From NCBI GenBank assembly GCA_015657535.1, contig JADHZB010000715.1, forward strand, positions 1 through 43,073: DNA of 43,073 bases, written 5' to 3'. This DNA comes from Nephromyces sp. MM_2019 (Eukaryota > Apicomplexa > Aconoidasida > Nephromycida). Position numbers and translations under genes: made by a program. Within the stretch, counting starts at the first letter, position 1, and every line of letters starts with the position of its first letter. The notes under the pieces were generated by a model. The model ran no database searches. It was not told where the DNA came from and saw only the letters and a program-made list of their open reading frames with translations. Below are positions 1 to 13,856 of the stretch, in pieces.

Positions 1-129
1 CTGGTGTGTTACCTTGTTTCTTGTGTGTTGTTGCGATTTCTTTGACATTTGGCGATTTCATTAGGGTGCCTGTACTAAATATTTAATTCTGCTTCATCTT
101 TTTTATGAATTTTTTTCCCCTTCTTTTAG

Positions 130-462
130 ATCATCTCTTGGATAGCTTCAATGTCATTAACTGGAAAAGGCGAAAAAAACGTGGGATTTTTCAGTTTTAG
201 GCAGGTTTTTCCACTGATTGCTGCAGCTCAACAGTTGGATATGACCATCACTCGTCCGAATGATCACACACTACGTGAAGAAGGGGATGAACTGTTGCTC
301 AGTAGCTTACGCCATGATTTCCTATTAGTCATGGGTTTAAGAAGGCTGCAAAAGAATCCTTTTGGAGAAATCTTGAAATTTATGGGATTATCTAATGATT
401 CAATGTTAACAGAACCAACGATGTTAAGGGTTAGAACCGGCAAACTTTTTGGAGAGAGATGA
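130..462 (+). CDS. Possible terminal exon of an upstream gene (partial)
   Basis: An open frame follows a good acceptor (CCCCTTCTTTTAG, ending at 129) and runs in phase 0 to a TGA at 460-462. It starts IISWIASMSL and ends GKLFGER. The composition looks protein-like (stretches such as EGDELLLSSLRHDF), but I recognise no family. An internal ATG lies at 151, and a second acceptor-like AG precedes the codons for LDMTITRP. The bases before 130 are T-rich and look like an intron, so the gene would begin left of the window. It is less likely to be a 5' exon of the EF-hand gene to the right, because I see no strong phase-matching donor inside it. Confidence 0.35.
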   Translation: MISWIASMSLTGKGEKNVGFFSFRQVFPLIAAAQQLDMTITRPNDHTLREEGDELLLSSLRHDFLLVMGLRRLQKNPFGEILKFMGLSNDSMLTEPTMLRVRTGKLFGER

Positions 463-688
463 TTTTTTTTTTTAAGAGATATATATTGTGTGTGTGGCTG
501 ATATGAGGTTTTCGAGGTTGTTAGGAGTTTATATTGGTTGATTTTGTGTCATTTAGAGTTCGGTTTTGACACTGTTTTTATACTTTTCTGGTGTGTATTA
601 ATAGCTTTTTCTCATTAGATTTATCATGAATTTAGAGTTTAAATAGCGAAATTTCGGTAGAAAATGATGGAATATTATATTTTTATAG

Positions 689-3600
689 ATGAAATTGATA
701 AGATCACTTTTAATTCTGATTGTAGAGGAGGGGAAGTTAATAAGGCATTTTTTCAGTTTTCTTTGCCCAGGGCCTTCTATGATGCTGCCTTTAAGATTTC
801 TATCACACATGCCTTGCATACATAATAGCATCGATTTGCGTCATTTTTCACGATTTAAAGCTTGGCTTGCAGTGGGTGTATGTACACTCCTTCTCTTTCA
901 AGTGAATCTTGAAGATGCTTGTACCAAAACTACCTATGCAGAAAGTGCATAAATTCCAAAGAATACTAGAAGGCCTGCCTAATCACAATTTAACCAAGCG
1001 TGTTTTTTTTGGTAATTTTCTTTTTTGCTTCTGTATGCTTTCTTAAGCTTTCATTTACTTTTGCTTCATTTTTTCAGCTCTCAGCCTTCTTACTAGGTAT
1101 CTAGCTTAGTATTTCTTGCAACATGAACTTCCTCCTTTGATTTTGCCACCTTATATCCACTTACTTTCTCATTATCTTCTTGCTTTCTTACTCTTTTCCT
1201 ACCGTGTGTTAGTAAAATCAAAGGCTAAATATATGGGATAAAGTATTGAAATTAAAGCTTTTTTTTGCGAAGATCTCTTTATCGCGTGAATTTAATGCTT
1301 AAACTGCTCATCTTATAAAGCATAAAATGCTCATCTTATAGTGCATAACACACACATATCAAAGCACAACACACAAAGCTCGCTTTTCTTGCTTTTCAGT
1401 TGCTTTCAGCTTTAGGAGTGTCTTCATCAAACGCCAGAAAAATTTTTTTGTTTTGGGAGTCTACTGTAGTACTTTCAGCCGCTCTTTTGGTGGATATTAG
1501 CCGAAATAGTGAAGAAGTTGCTGCTGCTCGTTCATATGGCAATTTCTGCTCATGGCTTGACCTTACTTGGCATATGAATGTTTCCGTTCTTTTGGATACT
1601 TTCTCGAATATTTTTCAGAAAAACTTTTTTAAAAACTTTGAGTTTTTGTATTTTTCTAGGTGAGTTTGCATCTGCTGATGTAGTTGTTTGAATAGAAGCA
1701 GATGATATTACTTATACTGCTGCGAAACGCGACCCAGACTGCCCATTTTTTGATGTTTTTGGAAGATTTTAAGCCTGAAATTCACTACACACGGGATTAT
1801 TTGATGGGATGCATGAATTTGATTTGCATATAAGTTTTTTTGGTGCGGGGATTTCCATGAAGATTCCAGTCTGACATGGTAGTTTTACATGAAATCAGTC
1901 AGTAGAATATATATTTAAGCATCAAGATAAAGTGCAGATTATAGAGTCAGAAAATATTCTTTTATTTTAAAGAATTTTGAACGAAGATTCTCCCTCCTTA
2001 GGGCTTATATAATCTGAATTTCAGCAGAAATCAATCATTTAATAGTGAATTTTGGGCTGATTATTGAGTGCCTTTCCATTCGCTAGTACTATCCAGTATA
2101 TATGCTGCTGCTAGCTTAAAATTTATATATCCTATGATCAATTTAAAATGCCTTGGAAAAGCAGACTCGAAATCTCGTTGAAAACAAGATATAAGGAAGC
2201 ATCTGCTTTGCTTCCAGGCAGTAGTGTATGCATAATATGAGCATCCATATGGTTTTGCTTCCTCAAGAGATGTTTTCATTGGCACTTTTTCTTATTTTAT
2301 ATGAAGAAAAGGCGTCCTTTTCTTCTCTGTGTTATTTTGTTGGTAGCAATTTCGCGGTGTGTTGGTAGCGATTCTAAAATGAACTCATATTGAATCTACA
2401 GTTCGCGCGGTTAGTGCGGGCTTTTTTGTTTTTATACTCAAATCTCCTCCCTTCAAGTTTAGCAGTTTAGTTGTACGAGTAGCCTCAATCATTTTAGCTT
2501 AGAAAATTTACAGCGTTTGATTTTGATGCGCGTTTCAAAAGCTTCTCTCTTGTGAGCTTTCCATGCTTTATCTGTTCTCTAAGAATCTCTAAAAGAAGTC
2601 TATGATTGAATTCACACACTGCATATAATTTTTATCGCAAATAAGTACTCTTTTCCGAAAGAGCACACAGTCTGTCCTGCTGCTTCATCATTTCTTTGCA
2701 AGCCAAAGTGTAGGAAAAAAAGCTTCTTTGCTTCTTCTATTGAAAATTTACAGTAAGAGAGGCCCTCCTCCAGTTTTTTTGAGTTTTAATGATTACACGA
2801 GTATCCTGGAGGAAATCATGCTCCCAGCAATCTCTGCCAAGAATTCCCCTATTGATAGGATAGAGCTTCTCCAGGCCTCCGACCGAGATCTTACTGGTTC
2901 TGTAAGCGTGCTGCTAATCAAACGGATGCATTCGATATATCTTATGCTGCTTTTTGGAATTCTTGTGCAGATTCTTAAATGCCTCAAATCTGCAAATTTA
3001 AACTTGGTAAAGTTCTTTAAGAGATTCCCCTTTTACAAGCAATCTATGGAGAAATATTATAGGCTGAGGCTAGCACGCTTAAGCAGGTGGAAAAATGATT
3101 TTGATTTGTTTTCACAGTCTGTAAATCCAAATCTTCACTGCTCTACTGTGCCAAGTCCAAGACGACCCGCAAGATCAGTCCCCAAGGATGCAACGTTGGT
3201 TCTTTCATCAGCTAGCTTTGGTGCTCAGAGCGAAGCGATTGATCAGCATAAACAGGAGCTTCCCAGCGTAGAGTATGAGATAAGATACCTGCAATTTCTT
3301 GTTTTTGCAAAGTATGGAGGAGCAAAGAACTGCATACATCGAAGTTTATTCGTTGAGCTGATGATGCAGCTGTCGATTAGCAAATACTTCATGATTGACT
3401 CAGCCTCGTTATTTTTCTTGTTTGATTGTTTCGATTATGAGATGACTGGATATGTAGATATTGAGTTAGTGCTTAAAGCTGCCCAACATGCCGAGCTGAT
3501 GCTAGGCATGGTTGGAACGGCTTATATTTGTTCCAATTTGCTAGCCCTAGATAGAGATGATGATGTTGTTGGTGGGTGTTCCCTCACGGGAACTGGTTCT

Positions 3601-6600
3601 GGTCAGTTGGATGATTATGAAAAAAGAAAAGGAATGGTTTATTTTCGAGGTAAGGAGGATGTGGAGCTGGCGAGCTTTTATGATGAGACTGAAAAGGGGG
3701 AGGCTACGGCAGAATCTGATGATAAGCTTGGCTGCCATTATCGCCGTAAGAATGAAAGGGGGTGGTATAAGGCTGGCAATACAGCAGCTGAAGACACAGA
3801 AATGAACAAAAAAGTTCATCAAATAGCTGAAAAATTGGCTGAAAATCGTAGTAGCATTGATGAAACCTCTGCGATTTTAAGTAAATTCGATAATAATGAG
3901 CAGGTAGAGTCGAATTTCATCAATAGAAGGAATATGTTAAGCTCAATGACTGATTCTGGCATGAATTTTGAAATGTCCATAGCGAAGAAAAATTGCTATG
4001 AAGAGGGCAGGAAATTTATAAGGAAGAATAATCCCGAGCAGTTTTCTGGCAACCAAAAGAAGACGAGTTTTTCATCTTTCTTTTCCCAAGAGGATGTTAT
4101 ATCTGGGAACGGAACACTCCTTCTTCGTATACCAGAGAGAAAAGGATGCGAGCCAAATCATCCTCAAGGTTATTCTAGAGATTCCTATACGTTGGATAAT
4201 GTGTCGTTCCAAGGCTTGACTTCCGAAAATGATTTAAAGCTTGAACAAGCTACGAAATTTGAGCTAAAAAGAAGCATTTTCAATGATTCTGAGCACCAGA
4301 AAAGTCGTGAGCGTGATCTGTCCTTGAGAAGCTCTCATGATTCGAATCTACTTAAACTAGCAGAGGAGGAGGCTTTAGAGTTGAAGGAATATCATTACAT
4401 ACAAGAAAATTCAGCTCAAGCACCAAATTTTCTGTTTTCAGATTGCTCTCAATCGGCAAGATTTATTGATATCTGCTATTCAATCATATCAGATCTGAAG
4501 TATTTTATGATTAGCAGGCGTTGCAGCTTCAAAGACATAATGGAAGAGTCAAGTCGAAGCATCGGATCTAATGAGGAGGGCATCATAAAGTGTCAAAATT
4601 CGCTACTTTTTGAAGAGAAAAAATTCACTCCCGACAACATCCGTGAGCTGCCTTTTTCCCAGCTCAGCAGCTTGTATTTTTCGAGGGAAGAATTTTGCCA
4701 AAGATTTTGCTTTACTACTTCTCAATGTAATAAACTAACCCTCCCTGTATGGAACTCTTTATGCCGACTGCTTTCCTCTGGAAAGCTGTTGAAAAACCCA
4801 CCATATTCTGGCTGCCGAGACGAAGATGAACGAGCAGAAGAGAGTAACGGTATGCAGTATATTTTCGAGGAAGAGAGTTCTTACAATCAAAAGGGCAGGA
4901 ATTCTGCTTTCTCAAATGATAAATTTTTCAATAGTCAAAGCGATGTTCGCACCAATTACCCTGGTCACCTTGAAGGGGGTGCCTCTGATAATACACTGCA
5001 GGAACAAGCGAATTACAGCGAGAAAATGACTTTAACTTTTTCTCATCCTCCTGGAGGTCATGGCCAGCTGCTGAAGGTTGATGTCTTAGTTAAGCAATTG
5101 AAGATGGATACTCTATTTTGGAGCTGTGTCAGTTCAAACATCTTGCTTATTATTTTATCTGAATTAGTCAATGAAAAAAGTGCTTCATGTTCTTATGCTC
5201 TACTCCATGGCTTTGCTGAGAGTCGCGTTGAGAGCCCTGAGGAATTTCAGTGTGCCTTATTGAAGGCCTTCCCTGGCGTATTTTCCTCCTTTGATCTTGA
5301 GTGCCTAGCTGATCGGTAAAAGATTTATTGCTTTTCGAGTGTTTAGCGGTTTTTTGCTACGAAATTTAGCGGAAAAATGGTGTTTAAAGTACTAAAGAGC
5401 AGCTTTTTTACCCCTATTGCTTCCGCAGGAGGTTACCATATATACTTTTCGTGTTAATGTATGCTATAAAATGACTTTTGATTTTTAAAAAACTTGATTA
5501 AACGCACCCATAGTCGGAAAAATCCTCTTATCAATTACGCTTTGTATTCTATCTTCAGTTTTTGTTGCACATTCCTGCATGACTGGAGTTTTTTGAAGGA
5601 TGAAAAGATGTTTTTTCATGTTTTTTTTTGGCGGATGTGACATAAATGAATCTTTTAGACAAGCAAAAAGTGTTTATATCGCGGATTATTCGCTTGAAAG
5701 AGGGCAGAAGTTTACGAGAAGCTCGATTTTGATCAAAGATAGGCGGAAATATATTATTTTAGACGATTTTTTTGCTTCCTGCTGAATATTTTTGTGTTTT
5801 CTTCAATTTTTTTCCCATACTTTTATTGGCCTTTTAGTAGATTATTAGATCTTCCAGCGGCTGATTTAGAGGTTTTTTTTGCTGCTGCTTAATTGCTACA
5901 AGATCTCTTTTTTTTTTGCTTGGATTTTTCACCCTATTTGCAACCCGAACTGCAAGTGTTTTTTTCTTCAGTGAAGAGGATATTGATGCTTCAACTAGGT
6001 ACTACCCCCTTGTTATTTCTAGAATTCAGATAAAGCTGAAATTGCTGCTGCTTTCCCGGCCTGCTATAATTTTATCGAGCGTTTAGCCTCTTCTCCTCCT
6101 TGCTACCTTGAAGAAAATTCTGTTCTTATGACTTTATCTTCATTCTTTTAGCATACTTTAGGATTTTGATTATATCTCTAGGCTTGCTTATAATTCTATA
6201 CAATAGGTACCTAGGGAATTCTCTTAAAGGCAGCCCCCCAAGAGTACGGTATTTGAGCTTCATTGCAGATATAAACAAAGCAATTAGGCAATATAGTTAC
6301 CTACTACGCCCTTGCTTTTATTCCCTCTTTGAACTTGATGTATGCAAAAAGCTACTGGTAAAATTTGATATTTTTTTCCCGTTATAGGCTTCTCGTGTGT
6401 GTGTTGCGCATATTAAATATATTCTAAGAATGCTCAGATACCTGGTGATAAATCAGCTCTTAATTACTATTAATATCAGTTGCTCCTTTTGTAAACACCT
6501 GTGCTTTGGCTTTCGCTTTGATTTTGGTTTTTCCTCATCAAAAAACTCTCGCAGTAGCTTGTTTTTTGGGTCATATTTCCTTCTTCATTTATGCGATAAT

Positions 6601-9600
6601 ACTGATTTCTGCCCTGAATAAAATCCTTCTTTTGCTGCCTTTAATCTTGTCTTTTTCAAATTGGCATTTATTTTTTTTTCAATTTTCTTTTGCTTTCCTA
6701 TGATATCTTCACTCGATAACAATATTATGGAACTTCTTCTTCCTAGCAGATGAAGCGAATAGCTCAAGATTTGCACTTTCAGAAGAGAAATTTTCAACTT
6801 TTTTCCAAATTTATATGAGAATTCTCATAATTTTTTTTTTTTTATAGCTGCTATTCTCTCTAAGCATTAACTACTAACGCTGTTGTTTTTCAGGCGTATA
6901 ATGTTTCTGGTCTGCACTCTCACGAAATTCCTATAGATGTCATATCGAAGGATATATTTCCTCAAGCCTACGGAAGGCTTGAAGATACTAATCAAATGAA
7001 TTATAATAGCAGCCATTATTTGGGCCCCAATTTTTTTTCTAAATACGAAATAATTAATTCGTGCGTTCTGCTTTTGAGTGGAATCCTCAAACATACTTCA
7101 TACAAAGAGCTACTCAATACCCTTAACAGTGAAGCTGGTTTTACTCCACCAGGGGAGATTGCTCTTCCTACTCAAGAAGGCCTTCATGACTATATGAAGA
7201 AATTAAAAGATCTGGCAGAATATCGCGCACACAACTCACCCTCTAATGCTTTTAGTCACGAATCAAGTCAAGATGTGCAAAACTTACCAAAGATTAGCAA
7301 TCACTCAATTCGAAGAATACGATCGCTACCCCGTGAGCTGTATGGTTTCGATGGCAATGTGTGTGCGTCACCTTCTCGCACCGGCCATCAATCAGGCAGC
7401 TTATCTTCTTGTCCTCGAGATAGTATAACCGGCTATAAGTATCTCAGGCAACTTGCAGGTGCTTGCTGCGATCCATTCTTGACAACTCTTTTAGACTTTA
7501 CTAAAGCAAGTCTGAATCTTCAGGCTTATGTTATAGTGGCTTATGTTGTGCGAATGAGGAGCATTAAGCGGGAAAATACTTTGTTCCTTTCCTCTTCCTT
7601 ATCCACAGAGATGCTCCCTTCTGTTTTACGCTTGAAAGCTAAAACTCATAGTAGGGATGAAATTTATTTTGGAGATTTCGACCCTGTACTGAGAAGATGC
7701 CGTAGTGCCTATGATGATGATTGTCTTACAGATGAAATATCCTTGGAGCTTTGGTTTGAATGCGATGGTTTGCAGAATATAATGCTATTTCTATATGATC
7801 ATTTCGTAAATAATGGTGATATTACCTCCAAGGAGGTGAGTTGGTTTGAGTAAATGTTTAGTGCGTAGGAGGGAGAGGAAAATTTTTTGCGAAGTGGCTC
7901 AGCGGATTTCCTTGCATTGTAATCTTTTTTGAAGGATAAACTTTAATAGTGAAGTAAAGCGCCCAGTAGACTATTTGGTGTTTTTCAGGGCTTATATATA
8001 GCATTTTGAAGCAGATCTTCCTTGTGCTTTACTCTCTGCTGAGTTTATACCGTCTTAGTGGTTTTTTGTTCTTGATATATTGCTCAATTTATCTATATCT
8101 GCCGTAGGGCCTTTTCCACTAGCTTTCTATCGGCTGGATATATGCCTTTTCGTATCAAATCTTTATGACGCTTGGGCTTCTGATGATGCCCATTGCTATT
8201 AAAACTCTTTCTTATCATCTTCTTTGAATACTTTTGATGATGTTTATTGCGTGTGTTAGCTCCTTCCAACTACTTTTTATCTCTCCTTTTAAATCTCTCC
8301 CAAAAATCAATCTATTTAGGACTTTCTCAAAATGGAAATAGCATTATTATCATGATATTAAGCCAATTACTGGTATCTTTCTATGCCTTTTATTTTCATG
8401 CTCAAAAGCCTGCTTTTTTGTGTGCGGGCTTTACTTAAAAAGATGAATTAGAAGCTCCAGAAAAAAAACAAAAAAGTTTTTGGTGAAGAATTCAGACAAA
8501 CTTATTTTGGTAAAGCTTATGGTGTGCTTGTATTTTTCAAGTATTTAAGATTTTCTCTCTTTTCTGTGTATGTGCTTTTGTGGTTTAGCCCAGGAACTAT
8601 GCACAAAAGCCAGCATCCCTTCAATTTCAAAAAATTAGATCACATTAAACTCTCCTTGTAAATCGTGTGTGTGAGGATGATTAAGCACTTTTGCTTCATT
8701 AGGAAGTTTTAAAAAATTAAGGGCATCCTAACAAGTGGTAGATTTTGCACTCCTAGAAGCTCTAGAAGAATTTTTGCCTTGTTTTATTACACAGTCATGC
8801 TTGTGAATCACCAGCAGACGCTCACCCTGCATATACGGATGTATTGAAATCGCTAGCATCTGCTCTAACCTGCCTGAAAATGAGCAAATAACACACACTG
8901 CTGTCAGATTTTGCTAAATTTTTTTTCAGCTTTTTCAGAGGATTGATTTCAACGGTGATGGCTACTTGATATTGCCAGAGTTCTTTCATTATTTGGAGTC
9001 TCAAGGGGAAGATGTGTTTCTGCACACATTGATGGCTTCAAGTACTACCTTTCCTAAAGCAATGAAAATGAATTTTTTGCAGTTTCAAAAAGCTATAAAG
9101 TTTAAGGTTGATGTCCTTCAGATGTGCTTCAATGATCTTTTTTCGGGCAATCTGGGGAAAGGCTTTCTTGCTGAGACATTTTATGCTACCGTGGTAGAGG
9201 CAATACAAAGAAGGAGGGAGCGAATCATCAATCAGCAAGGGGTTTCTAACATGGCTATTGGAAGAGGCTTTGTTACCTGCTGGTGTAGCTTGATGGATCT
9301 GAAACCATCAGATTATGTAAGTTTTTTTAGCCCTCATTTTTGGCCAAGTTGGATGTTGGGTTTTTCTGTTGTAAACAAGTTTCTATAATTCAAAGAGATA
9401 GTATTTATCTAATCAATAATTTACTGGTTGGATTTTCCTCTTATCTTTAAAATAAAATGTCTATACGTAGGGCGTATCCCTATGCTTTTTTTTATCTCTT
9501 CTGCTTTGCATCATTGTTTTGCATCATGGAATAGTCAAAGTGTTTCGTATGCCTTTCTATGCAGGTTTAAGCTCCTTTGTTTTTTTTTTGGTTTGATGCG

Positions 9601-11577
9601 ATCGCATTATATTCTGCACTACTTGGCATCTTCAATCTTGTGGCCACAAATTCTTCTTGCGTTAAATATTGGTTAAATGATATCTTGATGACGTGTCGGG
9701 TTCTTTCTGTGAAATACTCCTATGCTGCTCTTATATAGCCAAATCGAGCTATTGAGTTATTACCCTAACTATTTGTTAGTTAATATATAGCTTCTTAAAT
9801 ACCTTGATTATGCTGTCTCAACAGGTGTCTATTGACAAATGCAGGGAGTTAATCGCCTGCTTAATGTACCCTGTATCAGCACATAAGATTCTTAAGCTTA
9901 GCTTGAAGCCTTATACTCAATTGAAAAAATCTTCAGCTATTGCTTCAAAAAATAGCCATGAATTTCAAGAAGATTTTGGACACTTTTTCCCCCAAATGCA
10001 TTCCTCTCCCGCTAAGCTTTCACGCAATTTGCATTCGATTTCAAAAGCCTACGAGATACTCTCTGAAGAACCAAGAAATTTTCTTTCCTTGGACTCCTTG
10101 TGTGAAGTGGCGGATGTAAAAATCCCGGAAAATCATGCTGTAGGTACACGAACTGTGTATGATGAGAATTATAAGGAAGTTTCCGAGTTAGACGTTGCCC
10201 TTAGTGATAATAATGTTCAAGAGGCATATATATCCAGCTTGTCAAGCGAAGATCGCAGAGAAAATGGCTGCAACTCCATTTTTCGGTCCAACTTTAGAGG
10301 TTGCGGGGTAAAAAATTTGACGTTACTTTTTTTAGATGAAGAATTTTCTATAAGAAACCTCGAGATTGCTTGTAGTAACTCCGATTATAAGAAGCAGAAT
10401 CTCGTGGACATTAATATGGCAGATTTTTACCCAGCAAAAACAGATTATTCTGAAGAAATTCGTTGGGCAGAACAAGATTTTTCATGTGCTACTGTGAACA
10501 ATACAAGCCTTAATGAGCAATTAGGGGCATTCAATCGCATCTTGAGGCATGAAGAACCTAATTCTTTAAAGGAACCCTCTTTTGCTATGAGAAAAAATTT
10601 AGAAACCAAGCGCCGAGATTGTAGAGACCTGAGGTGCCATATAAGTATTAGAATAGACCATTTATTAGCATTAACAGATGTAGATAATGAAGCGCATTCT
10701 GGAGCAACCCTTATTATCCTACTCTCTTTAATTGAAGCAGGCAGCACTCTCTATAGTTCGCAGCAAGATCAGAGTACAACGGTAGGCGAGGCAGTGCCAT
10801 TATTCACCCCCGGGATTGATAGCCGGCATTATGATACGGCAGTCACTGTGGACTCGCTATCGCTTAGCAGGGATTTCAACTGCGTGTTTGATCTTTCCTT
10901 GCCGTGTAAAGATGAAAGAGAGAATGGTGCAGCGCTATTTCCGCCCACACCACTACATTGGTTTAATCAAAAAAAACCTACGGAGATTGTCTTTTCTTTT
11001 TTACTAAGAAATTCAGGAAATCTCGATCAGGTCACTGTTCCAGCTGCAACATGCAATGCGGGAGCAGAGAATTCATTCAGAGACGCAATGTTCTTGGCTG
11101 AGGTTAATGTGAGCTTAAGTTCACTGCTAACAAGGCGGCATGGTAGTATACACACTAAAGCCTCTAATTTTATAGCGACAATTAACTTTTGCGAGACTGA
11201 GATATTACCCGGTAAATGCTCTATGGATAGCTAGTTTTTTTTTTCAGTTTTCCTTTCATCTAAGTACTTTGATTTATATGTAAATACTGTTGATAGTCCA
11301 CTATCTCAGCAGGTATCAAGCACATTCTGTCAAAATAAACAAGCGTTTTTCTTGCCTTCACATTTCGATCAATTTCTGTGCCTTTACATCAAAAAACTTA
11401 ACCTCTCCATTTTCAGCTCAAGAAGATATGAAGGAAATTGCTATGGGAAATATCAACAGATATCTAGTGGAGTTTGAAAAACATCTTCACACTCGTACGC
11501 GCGATCAGGTGGCAGATCTTCATCTGCAAAATATGAAAGATCTGGAATGTATTGTCTCCGCAACTAATATATTATAA
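689..11577 (+). CDS. Large multi-exon EF-hand protein with C2-like C-terminal region
   Basis: Proposed exons: 689-901, 1400-1659, 2754-2901, 2971-5315, 6207-6357, 6894-7835, 8930-9316, 9825-11211 and 11417-11577, ending in TAA. All phases agree and the sum is 1,998 codons including the stop. One EF-hand is canonical: the loop at residues about 1359-1370 has D, N, D, G and a final E in the DxNxDGxLxxxE pattern, is preceded by helix LFQRI and followed by FFHYLE. Its helix begins exactly at the exon 7835/8930 join, with a degenerate partner (NNGDITSKE) just upstream. Weaker loops start DRDLTG (about 201) and DYEMTGYVD (about 362). Residues about 1750-1930 alternate strands and loops like a C2 domain (HISIRIDHLL, then LDVD-like TDVDN, FDLSLP, IVFSFLLRN, LAEVNVSLSSLL). 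The tail is helical and charged. A role as a calcium sensor or membrane-linked scaffold is inference. The ATG at 689 directly follows an AG and may not be the true start; the first exon is the least certain part. I do not recognise the specific gene. Confidence 0.6.
2902..2970 (+). other. Candidate 69-bp in-frame intron inside an EF-hand loop
   Basis: GTAAGC opens and TTCTTGTGCAG closes a 69-base stretch of 23 sense codons with no stop, phase 0 at both ends. Spliced, the flanks join as DRDLTGS plus ILKCL, which puts I at loop position 8 as an EF-hand expects. Retained, it adds a hydrophobic segment (VLLIKRMHSIYLMLLFGIL) that could look like a membrane helix. Both forms keep the frame, so the sequence alone does not decide. 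Confidence 0.5.
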
Positions 11578-11889
11578 AAACGGTAAAATTGCATCTGAAG
11601 ACATCCGTTGATATTTATGGAAAAGAAATAACAGTAATAGAATGGCGGTATATGGCCGTAAGGGATGGGTTTTTCTTGAAAGCTAAGGCCTCTGAGATTT
11701 TTTTCTAGGTACCGGGAAAGAATGTTCTTATGGGAGAAAAGAACAAGGTACTTGGCATATATTAAGGTTAAAGCGGAGGTAAGCCTCTTCTTTAACCTGA
11801 AGTTAAGGAATTATTTCCATAGCCATATTAGCAAACAAGCAAGGCTTAATGTCATATGTACTTGGTATGAATAACACTATAGAAGAAAA

Positions 11890-12132
11890 CTATCTAGAGT
11901 TTTTATTGTAGAATTGTGACAGAAAGTAGTGAATGGCTGTTGTGGCTTTCCTAAAGTTAGACTTTATATCTAAAAGCAGGAGATGTAACCGCATGTGAAA
12001 TAAAATACCAGATTCTAAGGCACTAAATAGCTCAGAATGCTGTTTGTTCTGTTCGGTATACTTGGATTCTTCGGGGTCCACCTGTTTTGTTAAATCGGCC
12101 CCCTTTTTGATTAGTTGAAGATGATTCGTCAT
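11890..12132 (-). CDS. Small hypothetical ORF, 80 residues
   Basis: ATG to stop with a charged, protein-like N-terminal half (KKGADLTKQVDPEESK) and a more hydrophobic C-terminal half. It lies between convergent genes, about 310 bases past the stop of the EF-hand gene. An in-frame stop lies nine codons upstream of the ATG, but an AG directly at that stop could also be an acceptor. No recognised family and no neighbour support. It could be chance or part of a 3' UTR. Confidence 0.22.
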   Translation of the reverse strand: MTNHLQLIKKGADLTKQVDPEESKYTEQNKQHSELFSALESGILFHMRLHLLLLDIKSNFRKATTAIHYFLSQFYNKNSR

Positions 12133-13601
12133 GGAGCCAACGTTCGAAGTTGATTTCTAGCATATTTCCACTCTAAGCAGCAAGTTCATCGGATATGCTT
12201 GGAAAGAGGATAAAATTAAGAAAGAACAATGTTCCGTGGCTACGCATCTAGTCACGTTTGCGTGTTCCCAGGAGCTTGCGTCTATAAGTGAGTGCTCCAT
12301 TTAGAGTGGTCTTTATATGGTATGAGTTATTTTGCAAAAATAACATGAGGAGTACTTTCTTCTCGTATTTGAAATATTGGGGCGGGCAAAATCTTTGAGG
12401 AACTTATAATACGCATTTTGTATCGCATCCAACAGTCGCAAAGCCTCCTCACAGCTTCGGCTGAAATCTTCTTATGCTACACAAGAGAAATAAGTACTCA
12501 TGAACCGAAAGTAATCATCATTCCCAGACAAGAACTCATTAAGCTCACTAGTAGTTACTACGTTACCGCTTCCCGCGGAAAACATTCCCCAATTTGCTTT
12601 CACTCTTCATCATCACGCCAGACATTCTACTACCGGCAACACAAAAAAAGAAACGACGTAAGCACATGTTGTGCACAAGCCATTTTATATACCCATTAAG
12701 TTAAAACGGAAAAGAGAATGCTACCAGCAGGTTGCATCGGAAATTAAAAAGCTCACGCTGTTGAACTTTACCACGCGATGAACGCAAGCTTAAATAGCGT
12801 GAACTCAACACAATCCGTCCACGCGAAAATGTGCAGCAACTCCGGTTTCGAGATGCCACTTTAATTCGTTTGCTACTACCGCAAGCAGCATGACACTTAA
12901 CAAAAAAAATGCACCAAGCGCGCCACTACACGCCACCAACAGCGCATTCGCTTTATCCAGTACCGCGAGCTGTAATACTCATCGCCCTGACGTATGACCT
13001 CATCAACTAGACTAGGATTCAGCGGTTACCACCAAAACCCGCTATGTAGGCACTTCGACGCCTAAAGCTACCTGAAGCGACGTATAACAAACATACGCTG
13101 CCAAGCCTATGAATTACACCCTAAAGTTCGCCCCATCTCATGAAAAGTCAATCTTCACAGGAGAACGCTTGCATCTGCATCCTGCTTCAAAACCGCATTT
13201 TTCCATATGATTACCCTGAATTTTCGCATAACTTCAAGGGAGCTGCTAACTATAGGCTACATGATGAGCTCCACGCGAGCTCCATTGAGTGAGGTGCGTG
13301 ATCGCGCAACTGAAACCCAAGTGCTAATGAAGTCGATCCGTAAACCGCAAACGTCAGCTCAAGCACGACTCTAAATTAAGAGCTTCTTAGATCAGAAATG
13401 GGCACAACCGACAATAGCAAGTGCTTCCCTATGCTAGGACAATGGACATATTGTCGGCTAATCAAAGACTCCAATCCTAGAGTACAGACAAAACTCTTTT
13501 TTGGCAGAAAACATCTTGAGTATTAAACAGGATTCATAAAAAGCATATCTGCAATAATCCTCTGTATTTAAGCGTACAATGCAAACCGGTGCCACAATTG
13601 A

Positions 13602-13856
13602 ATGCCAGCGATTAAACAAGCTGCTTCTTCGTCGCTCTTTTTAATATTCTATAACAAGTTGTGCCATAGATGCACCGAAGATATAGTTAAACATTTCACA
13701 ACACACGCAGTACATAAGCACAACACTTTCGGATGCTTATTCTGGAATGTTTATAAAACACGCTACAATGCATTGGGGCTGATTTCAGAGAAAACAGCCA
13801 AAATAATTCGAGCACTTCAAAAAAAAATTAATGATGGCAATATTCCAAGCACATGA
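13602..13856 (+). CDS. Small hypothetical ORF, 84 residues
   Basis: ATG to TGA. The C-terminal part (SEKTAKIIRALQKKINDG) would form a basic amphipathic helix. The strand is opposite to the local base skew and to the neighbouring secreted-protein gene, which argues against it. No homology recognised. Confidence 0.15.
   Translation: MPAIKQAASSSLFLIFYNKLCHRCTEDIVKHFTTHAVHKHNTFGCLFWNVYKTRYNALGLISEKTAKIIRALQKKINDGNIPST

Noticed and set aside
5600..5785. 61-codon frame on the plus strand
   Set aside because: Sits inside the intron 5316-6206 of the EF-hand gene; skipping it gives a phase-matched join, and it has no matching acceptor and donor pair.
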